A stretch of DNA of 12,988 nt from Halobacteriales archaeon. Lineage in GTDB: Archaea > Halobacteriota > Halobacteria > Halorutilales > JAHENH01. Positions within the stretch are counted from its first letter, which is position 1; each line of letters opens with the position of its first letter. The notes beneath the pieces are model-generated. The model saw only the letters and a list, made by a program, of their open reading frames with translations, had not been told where the DNA came from and searched no databases. Below, one piece after another: positions 1 through 6,236 of this stretch. Made by a program: the position numbers and the translations under genes. The DNA lies in NCBI GenBank assembly GCA_018609935.1, contig JAHENH010000147.1, positions 1-12,988 on the forward strand. The letters run 5' to 3'.

Positions 1-371
1 AAAAAGGAGAAGAAATCAGTGTAAATGGAAACGATGTATTGAGTTTTGAAGATAAAATAGACTGGGATATAAAAACTATAAACAGTATAGCTGGAGTATC
101 TACAGGAGGCCTATTTAATGTCTATTTAGAGGGGCCAGGAAATGTTGCTTTAACTATACACGGAGATCCTGTTTTACTAGAAACTCCAGCAAGAACTGAT
201 CCTACAGCTACAGTAGCTTGGAGTGGAAGCGTATCTCCAACCGCAAATACTGATTATAATATAAAAGAATTTATCGGAAAATCAAGCGGTGAAAACTTCC
301 AGCTTGATTTTGAAGAAAAAGGTGGATTTGTAATAATACAACCATACGAAGAAATCACAAACCAACAGTAA
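1..371 (+). CDS. AIM24-family protein, C-terminal part (5' end outside window)
   Basis: The frame is open to the left edge (first full codon at base 3), so this is the last ~123 residues of a longer protein; the in-frame TTG at 39 is not a credible start. The segment shows the AIM24 beta-barrel pattern: a phrase like VLSFEDKIDWDI, then GGLFNVYLEGPGNVALTIHG, then TDPTATVAWSGS, SSGENFQLDF and a terminal GFVIIQPYEE. I recall this order and these phrases from haloarchaeal AIM24 proteins. AIM24 is named after a yeast mitochondrial protein; prokaryotic members are widespread but have no firm biochemical role. No membrane segment is visible in this part. A T-rich stretch follows the stop. The family call is fairly sure; function is unknown. 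Confidence 0.82.
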   Translation, partial: KGEEISVNGNDVLSFEDKIDWDIKTINSIAGVSTGGLFNVYLEGPGNVALTIHGDPVLLETPARTDPTATVAWSGSVSPTANTDYNIKEFIGKSSGENFQLDFEEKGGFVIIQPYEEITNQQ

Positions 372-756
372 AATTTGTGTCTTAAAAGTTATTAATTTTT
401 CTATTCTTTTAGAGAATTTCCAAGTAAAATATTCTTACATAATAATTATTTTTTCTATCTTCCAACATATAAAAAAACCACGAACAATAAAGAATAATAA
501 ATAAAAGAACAATTTTTTGGTATTTAGAATTTTGTATTAGAATCAATACATCCATAAATATATTAATATATTGACTGTATTATTTGGAATATACAATAAA
601 CTATTGGGTTTTTGATTTATAAAAAGACAGCTAAATGTGGGTGTTTCAGATGAATCGCAATACATTTCAAATATTTCTTTTATATTATTATATAACAAAT
701 AATATCAATATATAGGGTTTATTTGAAAATAAGTTATTCAAATAATTATAGATAAT
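372..756. other. Intergenic stretch without a credible gene
   Basis: These 385 bases are very AT-rich. Visible are the T-run above, an all-A/T 16-bp palindrome at 557-572 (AATATATTAATATATT) and a 6-bp inverted repeat AAATGT/ACATTT at 633-638 and 662-667 around a less AT-rich patch. The longest small ORF seen there (starting at 635, 26 codons) has no sign of coding. The promoter of the UspA gene must lie near the right end, but no clear TATA box stands out at the expected distance. Confidence 0.5.
391..417 (+). terminator. T-rich 3' end with small hairpin after AIM24 gene
   Basis: About 20 bases after the stop, a T-rich stretch (TTTTTCTATTCTTTT) begins and ends in a 5-bp inverted repeat, ATTCT/AGAAT (403-407 and 413-417). 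Archaeal termination typically uses oligo-T on the non-template strand, so this is a plausible terminator. The hairpin is weak. Confidence 0.4.
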
Positions 757-1188
757 ATGTCGGAAGTTTTACTTTCTAAAGTTGTTGTTCCAGTGGCAAA
801 TGAGGAAGATGCTTTAACTACTATTGAAGCTCTTTTATCTCATATTAAGGAAAATTCTGAGGAATTAATATTTGTTAATGTTATTGAAAAGGAGGGGGGA
901 ACAATAGATAAAGCTTCAGTTGAACAACGAGAAATAGAGTCAGAAAATATTTTTTCATTAGTTAAAGAAAAACTAAAAGATTCAGAAGTAAGTGTTAAAA
1001 CAGATATTCTTTATGGAGAAGATATAGCTAAAGCTATAATAGATAAGTCTATTGATGTTGGTGCAACTGCTATTGTCTTTACTCCTCGTGGTGGTAGTAA
1101 ATGGATAAATTTATTAACTGGAGATGTTACGACAAACTTAATTAAAGATAGTGATATACCAATTGTAGTATTACAGAACAAAAATTAA
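757..1188 (+). CDS. Universal stress protein (UspA family), single domain
   Basis: The protein has 143 residues, the normal size of a single UspA domain: an N-terminal beta strand (LLSKVVVPVANEEDALTTIEAL), a central FVNVIE strand and the C-terminal strand IPIVVLQN. The nucleotide-binding loop near residues 108-124 reads TPRGGSKWINLLTGD. Compared with the classical GxxGx9G(S/T) motif, the first Gly is Thr and the last Ser/Thr is Asp, so ATP binding may be altered. The gene lies 14 bases upstream of a permease that itself carries two UspA domains, so the two are very likely cotranscribed and this protein may act with the transporter. The ATG is the first in frame after the AT-rich intergenic region. 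Confidence 0.88.
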   Translation: MSEVLLSKVVVPVANEEDALTTIEALLSHIKENSEELIFVNVIEKEGGTIDKASVEQREIESENIFSLVKEKLKDSEVSVKTDILYGEDIAKAIIDKSIDVGATAIVFTPRGGSKWINLLTGDVTTNLIKDSDIPIVVLQNKN

Positions 1189-1193
1189 TTATT

Positions 1194-1197
1194 GAGG
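1194..1197 (+). promoter_or_regulatory. Shine-Dalgarno site for the permease gene
   Basis: GAGG lies 5 bases before the ATG, in the 14-base gap after the UspA stop codon. It fixes the permease start and supports translation from a shared mRNA. Confidence 0.65.
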
Positions 1198-1202
1198 AAA
1201 AG

Positions 1203-3500
1203 ATGAGTGATAGTAGTAATCAAGAACTTGCAAAAGACCTTGGTCCATTAGCTGCTTTAACAATTGGAGTCGGTACTATGATTGGTGCCGGAATTTTTGT
1301 TCTACCTAGTCAAGCAACTTCGGCTGCCGGACCAGGGATAATATTTTCATTTATTATAGGAGGTATTATTTCTCTTTTAACTGCATTAAGTGCAAGTGAG
1401 CTTGGTACTGCTATGCCAAAAGCTGGTGGGGCATATTATTATATTAATCATGCTCTTGGGCCTATTTTTGGTTCTATAGCTGGTTGGGGAAACTGGATTG
1501 GCTTAGCTTTCGCTAGTTCTTTTTATATGATTGGATTTGGTGAATATCTAAGTACTTTTTTACCTATTCCAAAAATAGCCTTTGGATTGGTTACTCTTAC
1601 TGATTTTCAGGTTGGGGGGTTATTTGCCGGATTTTTATTTATTGCTATAAACTATATTGGAGCTAAGGAGACGGGTAGAGCCCAAAATTTTATAGTTATA
1701 ACTTTGGTTTCTATTTTAACTATATTTTCTATATTAGGTTTTTTTCATATTGATATTTCGACTTTAATACCTATTTTTCCTTCTGAAGTGGGTGGTTCTA
1801 GTGCTGTATTACCTGCAACAGGACTTATTTTTGTATCTTTTCTTGGATTTGTACAAATAACTACTGTAGCTGAAGAATTGAAAAATCCTGGTAGGAATCT
1901 TCCATTAGCTGTTATAGGAAGTGTAGTTATAGTTACCGTTATTTATGCAGTCATTATGGTTGTATTGACGGGTATCATTGATTGGCAGGTTTTAGCAGAA
2001 AGTGAAAGTCCAATATTAAATGTTGCTGAAATTGCTTTTGGTTCTATAGATTTATCTTTTCTTGGAATTGAAGTTTTTAATTTGTTAAATTTTTCAGCAA
2101 TAGGGGTAGGTTTATTAACATTTGCAGGTTTACTCGCTACAGCTTCAAGTGCTAACGCCAGTATCCTAGCTTCATCCAGAATAAATTTTGCAATGGGTAG
2201 AGATAAACTTGTAAGTAATAAACTTAACAAAATACATCCTAGATTTACAACACCATACAGATCTATTGCTGTAACAGGTGGATTTATTATAGTATTTATA
2301 CTAATTGGAGATGTTGCCACTCTAGCAAGAGCTGGAAGTGTATTACACCTTATTGTTTATGGTCTACTTAATATTGCGGTAATTGTAATGCGTGAATTTG
2401 AAACGAAAGAATACCAGCCTAGTTTTAAAGTTCCATTATATCCCTATATCCCTCTTTTAGGGGCTGTTACATCTTTTGGTCTAATTATATCGATGAATTT
2501 CTCCGTGATTATATTATCTTTAATTTTTGTTTTAGCAGCTACTTTATGGTATTTTGGATATGGACAAGGGCAAACTGAAAAACAAGGGGTTCTAAGTAAA
2601 AATATATTAAAAAAACCAGAAAAAATGCCTAATCCAGCGGTGTCTATTGCAAGTAATGTAAATCCAAGTTCATCAAAATATAGAGTTATGGTTGCTCTTG
2701 CAAACCCAGAACATGAAAAAGACTTAATCTCACTTGGATCCATGATAGCTAAAAACAGGCAAGGAATATTGGATGTAATAAATATTGTTCCTATTCCAGA
2801 TCAAGTTTCTTTAGAACATATAGCTGAAAACCCTGAAGAATATGGATCAAAATCCGAAAAACTACTTAATAAAGCTAAAGAAGATGCGAAAACTTTTGGT
2901 GTAGATGCTGAAATACATACAATTTATTCACATCGTTCGTTTGAAGAAATATTTGATGCTGCAAAAAACCATAACGCAGATATTGTAATAATGGGTTGGG
3001 GAGATAAATCACATAGATCCCCAGGAAGAGCAGAAAGTGTAATTGACGATTTAGCTATGGATATTCCATCAGACTTTTTAGTCTTCAAAGATCTCGGTTT
3101 TAATCCAGAAAAAATACTTTTACCTACAGCAGGAGGGCCAGACTCAGATTTAAGCGCAGAAATAGCAAAAATATTTATAGAAGAATACGGTTCGAAAGTT
3201 ACATTACTTCATGTTTCAGATTCATACAAAGAAGGTAAAAACTTCTTAGAAGGCTGGGCTAAACAACATGATCTTTCAGACGTAAATCTGAAAGTAGAAA
3301 AAGGAGAAGTTGAAAAATCAATTGAAAAAGCTGCAGAAGACCATTCGATGATAATAATTGGTGCAACAGAACGTGGACTTTTATCAAGAATAGTTCATGG
3401 ATCACTCGTATTAGATGTATTATATGATGTAGACTGTTCTGTCATAATCTCAGAAAAACAACGTAAACGAGGGTTGCTTGACAGACTCTTTGGAAACTAA
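1203..3500 (+). CDS. APC-superfamily amino acid permease with two C-terminal UspA domains
   Basis: A 765-residue fusion. Residues ~10-455 form a multi-span APC transporter: the first helix carries the substrate-binding signature GVGTMIGAGIFVLP, followed by the loop with ELGTAMPKAGGAYYY. Residues ~456-490 are a linker. Residues ~490-630 are a first UspA domain (KYRVMVALANPEHE start, degenerate phosphate loop GWGDKSHRSPGRAES). Residues ~633-750 are a second UspA domain with GATERGLLSRIVHGS. A basic tail (KQRKRG) ends the protein. Permeases of this architecture are common in haloarchaea, usually annotated as cationic or general amino acid transporters; the substrate cannot be read from the sequence. 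The UspA part presumably sits in the cytoplasm and may regulate transport through nucleotide binding (inference). It forms an operon with the preceding UspA gene. Confidence 0.92.
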   Translation: MSDSSNQELAKDLGPLAALTIGVGTMIGAGIFVLPSQATSAAGPGIIFSFIIGGIISLLTALSASELGTAMPKAGGAYYYINHALGPIFGSIAGWGNWIGLAFASSFYMIGFGEYLSTFLPIPKIAFGLVTLTDFQVGGLFAGFLFIAINYIGAKETGRAQNFIVITLVSILTIFSILGFFHIDISTLIPIFPSEVGGSSAVLPATGLIFVSFLGFVQITTVAEELKNPGRNLPLAVIGSVVIVTVIYAVIMVVLTGIIDWQVLAESESPILNVAEIAFGSIDLSFLGIEVFNLLNFSAIGVGLLTFAGLLATASSANASILASSRINFAMGRDKLVSNKLNKIHPRFTTPYRSIAVTGGFIIVFILIGDVATLARAGSVLHLIVYGLLNIAVIVMREFETKEYQPSFKVPLYPYIPLLGAVTSFGLIISMNFSVIILSLIFVLAATLWYFGYGQGQTEKQGVLSKNILKKPEKMPNPAVSIASNVNPSSSKYRVMVALANPEHEKDLISLGSMIAKNRQGILDVINIVPIPDQVSLEHIAENPEEYGSKSEKLLNKAKEDAKTFGVDAEIHTIYSHRSFEEIFDAAKNHNADIVIMGWGDKSHRSPGRAESVIDDLAMDIPSDFLVFKDLGFNPEKILLPTAGGPDSDLSAEIAKIFIEEYGSKVTLLHVSDSYKEGKNFLEGWAKQHDLSDVNLKVEKGEVEKSIEKAAEDHSMIIIGATERGLLSRIVHGSLVLDVLYDVDCSVIISEKQRKRGLLDRLFGN

Positions 3501-3575
3501 TCTAGATTTTGGTTTAAATATCTATATAAACATATTGATTAATATAGTAAAAACCTCATAAAATAATGAAGTTCT

Positions 3576-3661
3576 TACTTTATATATAGTAATGTAAAGT
3601 AGGACTAAAGCTAGAAACTAGATATAGGTATAGAGATGGTTCCATAACTATTTTTAGTTAT
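3576..3661. terminator. Two hairpins between convergent permease and dehydrogenase genes
   Basis: Two perfect 7-bp inverted repeats are visible: TACTTTA/TAAAGTA (3576-3582 and 3595-3601, 12-base loop) and ATAACTA/TAGTTAT (3644-3650 and 3655-3661, TTTT loop). They lie between two convergent stop codons and could end transcription from both sides. A weaker pair, GTTCC (3639-3643) and GGAAC (3686-3690), encloses the second hairpin. Termination is inferred from position only. Confidence 0.4.
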
Positions 3662-3716
3662 TTCAAGTTAGAATATGTTAACCAGGGAACTTTTATCTAA
3701 AGAAGTATTTAAATGA

Positions 3717-4487
3717 TTAGAATGTATTTGTCATTCCTCCATCAACTACTATTTCGGCTCCTGAAACATAACTGGAAAGATCACTTGCAAGGAATAAAGT
3801 TGGACCTGCAATGTCCTCAGGTAAACCTGTCCTATCTAAGGGTATCATATTTTTTATTTGTTGAACTACTTCTTGATCTCCAAATATAGGTACATCCTCT
3901 TTAACCATCCGTGTCTCTATTAATCCAGGATATATTATATTCACTCTTATATCTGGGGCAAGTCTATCAGCTAAAGAAAATGTCATCTGTCTTATAGCTC
4001 CTCTTGTAGATCCATATACAACTCTTTGTCCCGTACCTTCCAATGCTTCTACACTTGAAATATTTATTATGCTTCCTTTATCCATCTTCTCAGATGCCAA
4101 TTTTGACATAAAAAAGCATCCCTTTACATTAACATCAAAAAACCTATCGAATCTTTCTTCTGTAATATCGAAATCATCAAGCTGAGCAATTGCAGCATTA
4201 TTAACTAATACATCAAGACCTCCAAATTCTTTTGTCTTCTTCATTAATTCTTCTATTTGTTTTGGTTTACCAACATCACACTCAATAAAATCTACGTTTC
4301 TATTGGTTTCTTGTTCTATTTTTTCATGTGTAGGTTTACCACCTTCCCTCGGATTTTTACGTACATCTCCTATAATTATATCAGCTCCATGTTTTGCAAA
4401 TTCTAATGATATACCTCTACCAATTCCACTCGATCCACCCGTTATTACAGCTGTTTTTCCAGCCAAAAGTTTATTTTCATATCCCAT
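3717..4487 (-). CDS. Short-chain dehydrogenase/reductase (SDR), classical type, with Arg in the YxxxK position
   Basis: At 256 residues this is the usual length of classical SDR enzymes, which are Rossmann-fold NAD(P)-dependent oxidoreductases. Seen are the cofactor loop TGGSSGIG (16-23), an acidic residue after beta 2 (Asp41, which favours NAD over NADP), DV at 71-72, NNAA (96-99), the catalytic-type Asn120 in VNVKG, Ser145, Tyr158, PG at 187-188 and the C-terminal VSGAEIVVDGG. The YxxxK motif reads YGSTR: the Lys that normally lowers the Tyr pKa is Arg162. Everything else looks intact, so the protein is either active with Arg or belongs to a divergent subgroup. Substrate unknown. It is a single gene, convergent with the permease, with a TATA-like box on its strand. 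Confidence 0.9.
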   Translation of the reverse strand: MGYENKLLAGKTAVITGGSSGIGRGISLEFAKHGADIIIGDVRKNPREGGKPTHEKIEQETNRNVDFIECDVGKPKQIEELMKKTKEFGGLDVLVNNAAIAQLDDFDITEERFDRFFDVNVKGCFFMSKLASEKMDKGSIINISSVEALEGTGQRVVYGSTRGAIRQMTFSLADRLAPDIRVNIIYPGLIETRMVKEDVPIFGDQEVVQQIKNMIPLDRTGLPEDIAGPTLFLASDLSSYVSGAEIVVDGGMTNTF

Positions 4488-4511
4488 AACAGAAAAAATA
4501 TAATAAGAGTG

Positions 4512-4519
4512 TAAATAAA
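4512..4519 (-). promoter_or_regulatory. TATA-like box for the SDR gene
   Basis: On the minus strand the sequence reads TTTATTTA, centred about 28 bases before the ATG. That spacing fits a leaderless archaeal transcript. Confidence 0.45.
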
Positions 4520-4525
4520 AAAGAT

Positions 4526-4687
4526 ATGAAACATACTTTATATACAGAATTTCAGAAATTAAATATAAATCCGGAACAAAAAATTTTTAGAATATATAGA
4601 GAAGTAGAATCCTCTAGATCTAAAAGCGGATGTTTCCTATTTTACCTATACAGCTTAAAGAAACAAATTTTTCTATTGAGTTTATAG
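4526..4687 (+). CDS. Possible small protein of 53 residues, unrecognised
   Basis: An ATG-started ORF that diverges from the SDR gene. Its protein begins MKHTLYTEFQKLNINPEQ, continues with a mixed-charge stretch (IYREVESSRSKSG) and ends in a hydrophobic, Leu/Phe-rich tail. An AAATATAATAAG stretch (4494-4505) lies about 27 bases before the ATG, as expected for a leaderless archaeal gene. I recognise no family and the ORF is short, so it may be chance or the remnant of a longer gene. No Shine-Dalgarno site is visible. Confidence 0.25.
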   Translation: MKHTLYTEFQKLNINPEQKIFRIYREVESSRSKSGCFLFYLYSLKKQIFLLSL

Positions 4688-4735
4688 TTGTCCAAAGATA
4701 CTGGCTTCTTACTATCAAAAAAATTATGAATCTTA

Positions 4736-4807
4736 ACAGATATAAATTATATTAAATATATAAGTTATATAACAGATATATGTTATATAACAGATATAAA
4801 TAATTTT
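4736..4807. repeat. Degenerate 18-bp tandem repeat, four units
   Basis: The units read ACAGATATAAATTATATT, AAATATATAAGTTATATA, ACAGATATATGTTATATA and ACAGATATAAATAATTTT. Unit 3 shares its second half with unit 2 and its first half with units 1 and 4, so a 15-base string GTTATATAACAGATA appears twice exactly 18 bases apart. Possible roles are a multi-site protein-binding region or simple slippage in AT-rich DNA. Confidence 0.6.
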
Positions 4808-4856
4808 TTTATTTAGTATAATGTTGATTTAATAAACTAACTGAACTTTCAGCTGC

Positions 4857-4891
4857 TATAGAAGGATGTTACGTGTTCCGTATCTTCTATA
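4857..4891. other. Strong imperfect hairpin, possible structured RNA or operator
   Basis: TATAGAAG (4857-4864) pairs perfectly with CTTCTATA (4884-4891). Inside, TACG (4870-4873) pairs with CGTA (4879-4882) around a TGTTC loop, with unpaired GATGT on the 5' side and a single T on the 3' side. Twelve base pairs in 35 bases, in a comparatively GC-containing patch, is more than the surrounding AT-rich DNA explains. It lies about 180 bases upstream of the next gene and could be in its 5' leader or in a small RNA. Confidence 0.45.
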
Positions 4892-5037
4892 AATTAATAT
4901 TTGATAAAATAGTTGAGTCTAGGAAATTTTCATCAATTATGTTTATAGATCCCATGATAAAAACTAGAAATTTTTATTAGTTAATTAAGAAGATTTGGGT
5001 GTTTTATCAAAACACTTGTCCAGGATTACCCATAGAA

Positions 5038-5045
5038 ATTTAAAG
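5038..5045 (+). promoter_or_regulatory. TATA-like box before unrecognised gene
   Basis: AATTTAAA lies about 28 bases before the ATG at 5070. It supports that ATG as a leaderless start rather than the upstream TTG. Confidence 0.35.
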
Positions 5046-5069
5046 AATACATTCATATATTTATTGGAA

Positions 5070-5486
5070 ATGTCTAAGTTTCATGAGTCAAATAAAACAC
5101 CTATAAATATATTTGATGTATATGATAGATATTTATTCAAATATTATTTTAATGACAATGAAATTTTTTCAAATCTACAATATTACTATAATGAAGATAA
5201 ATATAGGTTCGAAATTCCAAAGGACAGTATAAATGAAGTTAAACAATTATTAAAGAGGAATATGTTTGAACCCATAATTATAAAAGAGGTTAATGAGTTT
5301 GGTGTCGTTAAAGAAAAATATACTGACCACCCCAAAATGTTATTTAGAGATTCTTTGTTACAAGAATCTACTAGTGATTATAATATATTTGTTATGAAAG
5401 ATAAAAAATCTGTAGAAAAAGCAGTTATGAATGGAGCTACTAAATTAACTGATACTGATATAGAAATTAAATTTGTTAAAAATTAA
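5070..5486 (+). CDS. Unrecognised Tyr/Phe-rich protein (138 residues)
   Basis: I do not recognise a family. The protein starts MSKFHESNKTPINIFDVYDR and is unusually rich in Tyr and Phe (RYLFKYYFNDNE, LQYYYNEDKY). A charged helical part follows (KDSINEVKQLLKRNMF), then an alternating segment ending NIFVMKDKKSVEKAV and a C-terminal strand-like DIEIKFVKN. No membrane segment, signal or metal motif is visible; it looks like a small soluble alpha/beta protein. The start is uncertain: the frame stays open upstream to a TTG at 4995, adding 25 residues with helical character (NLKNTFIYLLE). The ATG is preferred because it is a stronger codon with a TATA-like box at the right distance. The gene stands alone and is convergent with the broken gene downstream. 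Confidence 0.6.
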   Translation: MSKFHESNKTPINIFDVYDRYLFKYYFNDNEIFSNLQYYYNEDKYRFEIPKDSINEVKQLLKRNMFEPIIIKEVNEFGVVKEKYTDHPKMLFRDSLLQESTSDYNIFVMKDKKSVEKAVMNGATKLTDTDIEIKFVKN

Positions 5487-5496
5487 CTATATAGTT
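5485..5496. terminator. 12-bp palindrome over the 3' end of the unrecognised gene
   Basis: AACTATATAGTT is a perfect palindrome at the stop codon, followed by T-rich runs (ATATTTTTAAAA, ATATTTTTTG) before the convergent gene's stop. It may mark the shared termination zone. Confidence 0.3.
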
Positions 5497-5549
5497 CATA
5501 TATTTTTAAAACCTGAAATATATATTTTTTGATTTATTTGATATTTGTT

Positions 5550-6045
5550 TTATGCTTCTTTCTTTTCTTCTAGGTCAATAATTTCTTGTGTTTCTTCTAT
5601 TGTCCCTAATGTTTGTTCTTCGAACTGATCAATTGTTTCAACTATGAGATGTGTTTGTTGATCTAGTAATTCTTCGTTAGATTCCAAGGCTTCTATATAA
5701 AACTGTTTGTAGGTTTTTTGGTTTTCTTTCAATGATTTTAAAGATTCGTCGTTTGCTTCTTTTGTGCTTTAAATGTTTCTTTATATATTGTTTTTGAGTT
5801 CTTGTATGTTTATTTATTCGTCCCTCTTCTGGTAGTAATTCTTCAATTGCTTCAAAGTAAGAATCTATTAAAGTGTTGCTGACTTACATATTTCTTTCTA
5901 ATGTTGAAGATGGAGCTTCAAAATCTGTTTCTTTTACTGCTTTATTCTGAGCACCAATTCCTTTTTTTATTGATTCTTTTGTTCGTTCTACATATCTTCT
6001 CTGCAGGTCAAACAGTCTTTGTAAAGGTGATGTTTCTATACTCAT
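5550..6045 (-). pseudogene. Broken gene for a helical, phasin-like protein
   Basis: The minus strand encodes parts of one coiled, charged protein in different frames. The N-terminal part starts MSIETSPLQRLFDLQRRYVE and meets an in-frame TAA (plus bases 5884-5886). The same frame continues with SNTLIDSYFEAIEELLPEEG. Near 5757-5783 the frame changes, best explained by two single-base losses at A-runs with ETFKAQK between them. The C-terminal part reads EANDESLKSLKENQ up to QEIIDLEEKKEA. Rejoined, it would be about 165 residues, all helix, with a periodic Glu/Gln-rich coiled-coil C-terminus. This resembles haloarchaeal helical proteins of the PhaP/phasin type as I remember them, a resemblance and not a proof. 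A TTATAT box lies about 29 bases before the ATG. The breaks could be real decay or sequencing errors in homopolymers. Confidence 0.65.
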
Positions 6046-6091
6046 TGTATTTAATATTAAAAAATCAAAAGATATAATTCTTACTCTTATT

Positions 6092-6111
6092 ACCATTAAA
6101 AACCATTAAAA
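6092..6111. repeat. 10-bp direct tandem repeat
   Basis: ACCATTAAAA occurs twice in a row, directly before the left arm of the larger inverted repeat and upstream of two divergent genes. Possible regulator site; function unknown. Confidence 0.5.
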
Positions 6112-6187
6112 GGTATGAAGATACGATTTTGAAGAATATATGATAAAAAAGAATTCATTAACTAAGACCACGTATCTTAATACTTTT
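6108..6187. repeat. Imperfect long inverted repeat between divergent genes
   Basis: The left arm AAAAGGTATGAAGATACG (6108-6125) matches the reverse complement of the right arm CGTATCTTAATACTTTT (6171-6187) except for one extra G and one G/T difference; the inner 8 bp (AAGATACG/CGTATCTT) are perfect. The 45-base spacer holds no gene. It lies between the broken phasin-like gene and the Lys/Asn-rich gene, so it may be an operator pair, a looped RNA or the two ends of a tiny mobile element; no target-site duplication was found. Confidence 0.55.
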
Positions 6188-6198
6188 CACCTTAGATA

Positions 6199-6206
6199 AA
6201 ATATAT
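6199..6206 (+). promoter_or_regulatory. TATA-like box before the Lys/Asn-rich gene
   Basis: AAATATAT lies roughly 34 bases before the ATG, with a second A/T-only stretch TTAAAAATAA nearer to it. The base composition makes the exact box uncertain. Confidence 0.25.
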
Positions 6207-6236
6207 AACCTTAAAAATAAAATATTATAACAATAT

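Larger units (their letters stand above)
4688..5069. other. Intergenic stretch with repeats and a hairpin
   Basis: Between the small ORF and the next clear gene there are a four-unit 18-bp tandem repeat, a strong hairpin (both listed separately) and a weak inverted repeat AACTA/TAGTT just before base 4984. No tRNA or known RNA family was recognised. Confidence 0.5.

Noticed and set aside
557..572. 16-bp palindrome AATATATTAATATATT
   Set aside because: Only A and T in an AT-rich spacer; such palindromes arise easily by chance, and no gene start or stop lies near it.
635..715. 26-codon ORF in the AIM24-UspA spacer
   Set aside because: Too short, no promoter or ribosome site, and a mostly Ile/Tyr/Asn translation as expected from random AT-rich DNA.
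1943..2320. Minus-strand open frame inside the permease gene (also 2444-2743)
   Set aside because: Fully inside a long, motif-bearing plus-strand gene; the translations show no family features and are opposite-strand shadows.
6046..6096. Extra 17 codons upstream of MSIETSPLQ in the broken gene
   Set aside because: The upstream residues are low-complexity hydrophobic and overlap the likely TATA box. The internal ATG at 6045 gives the better start.
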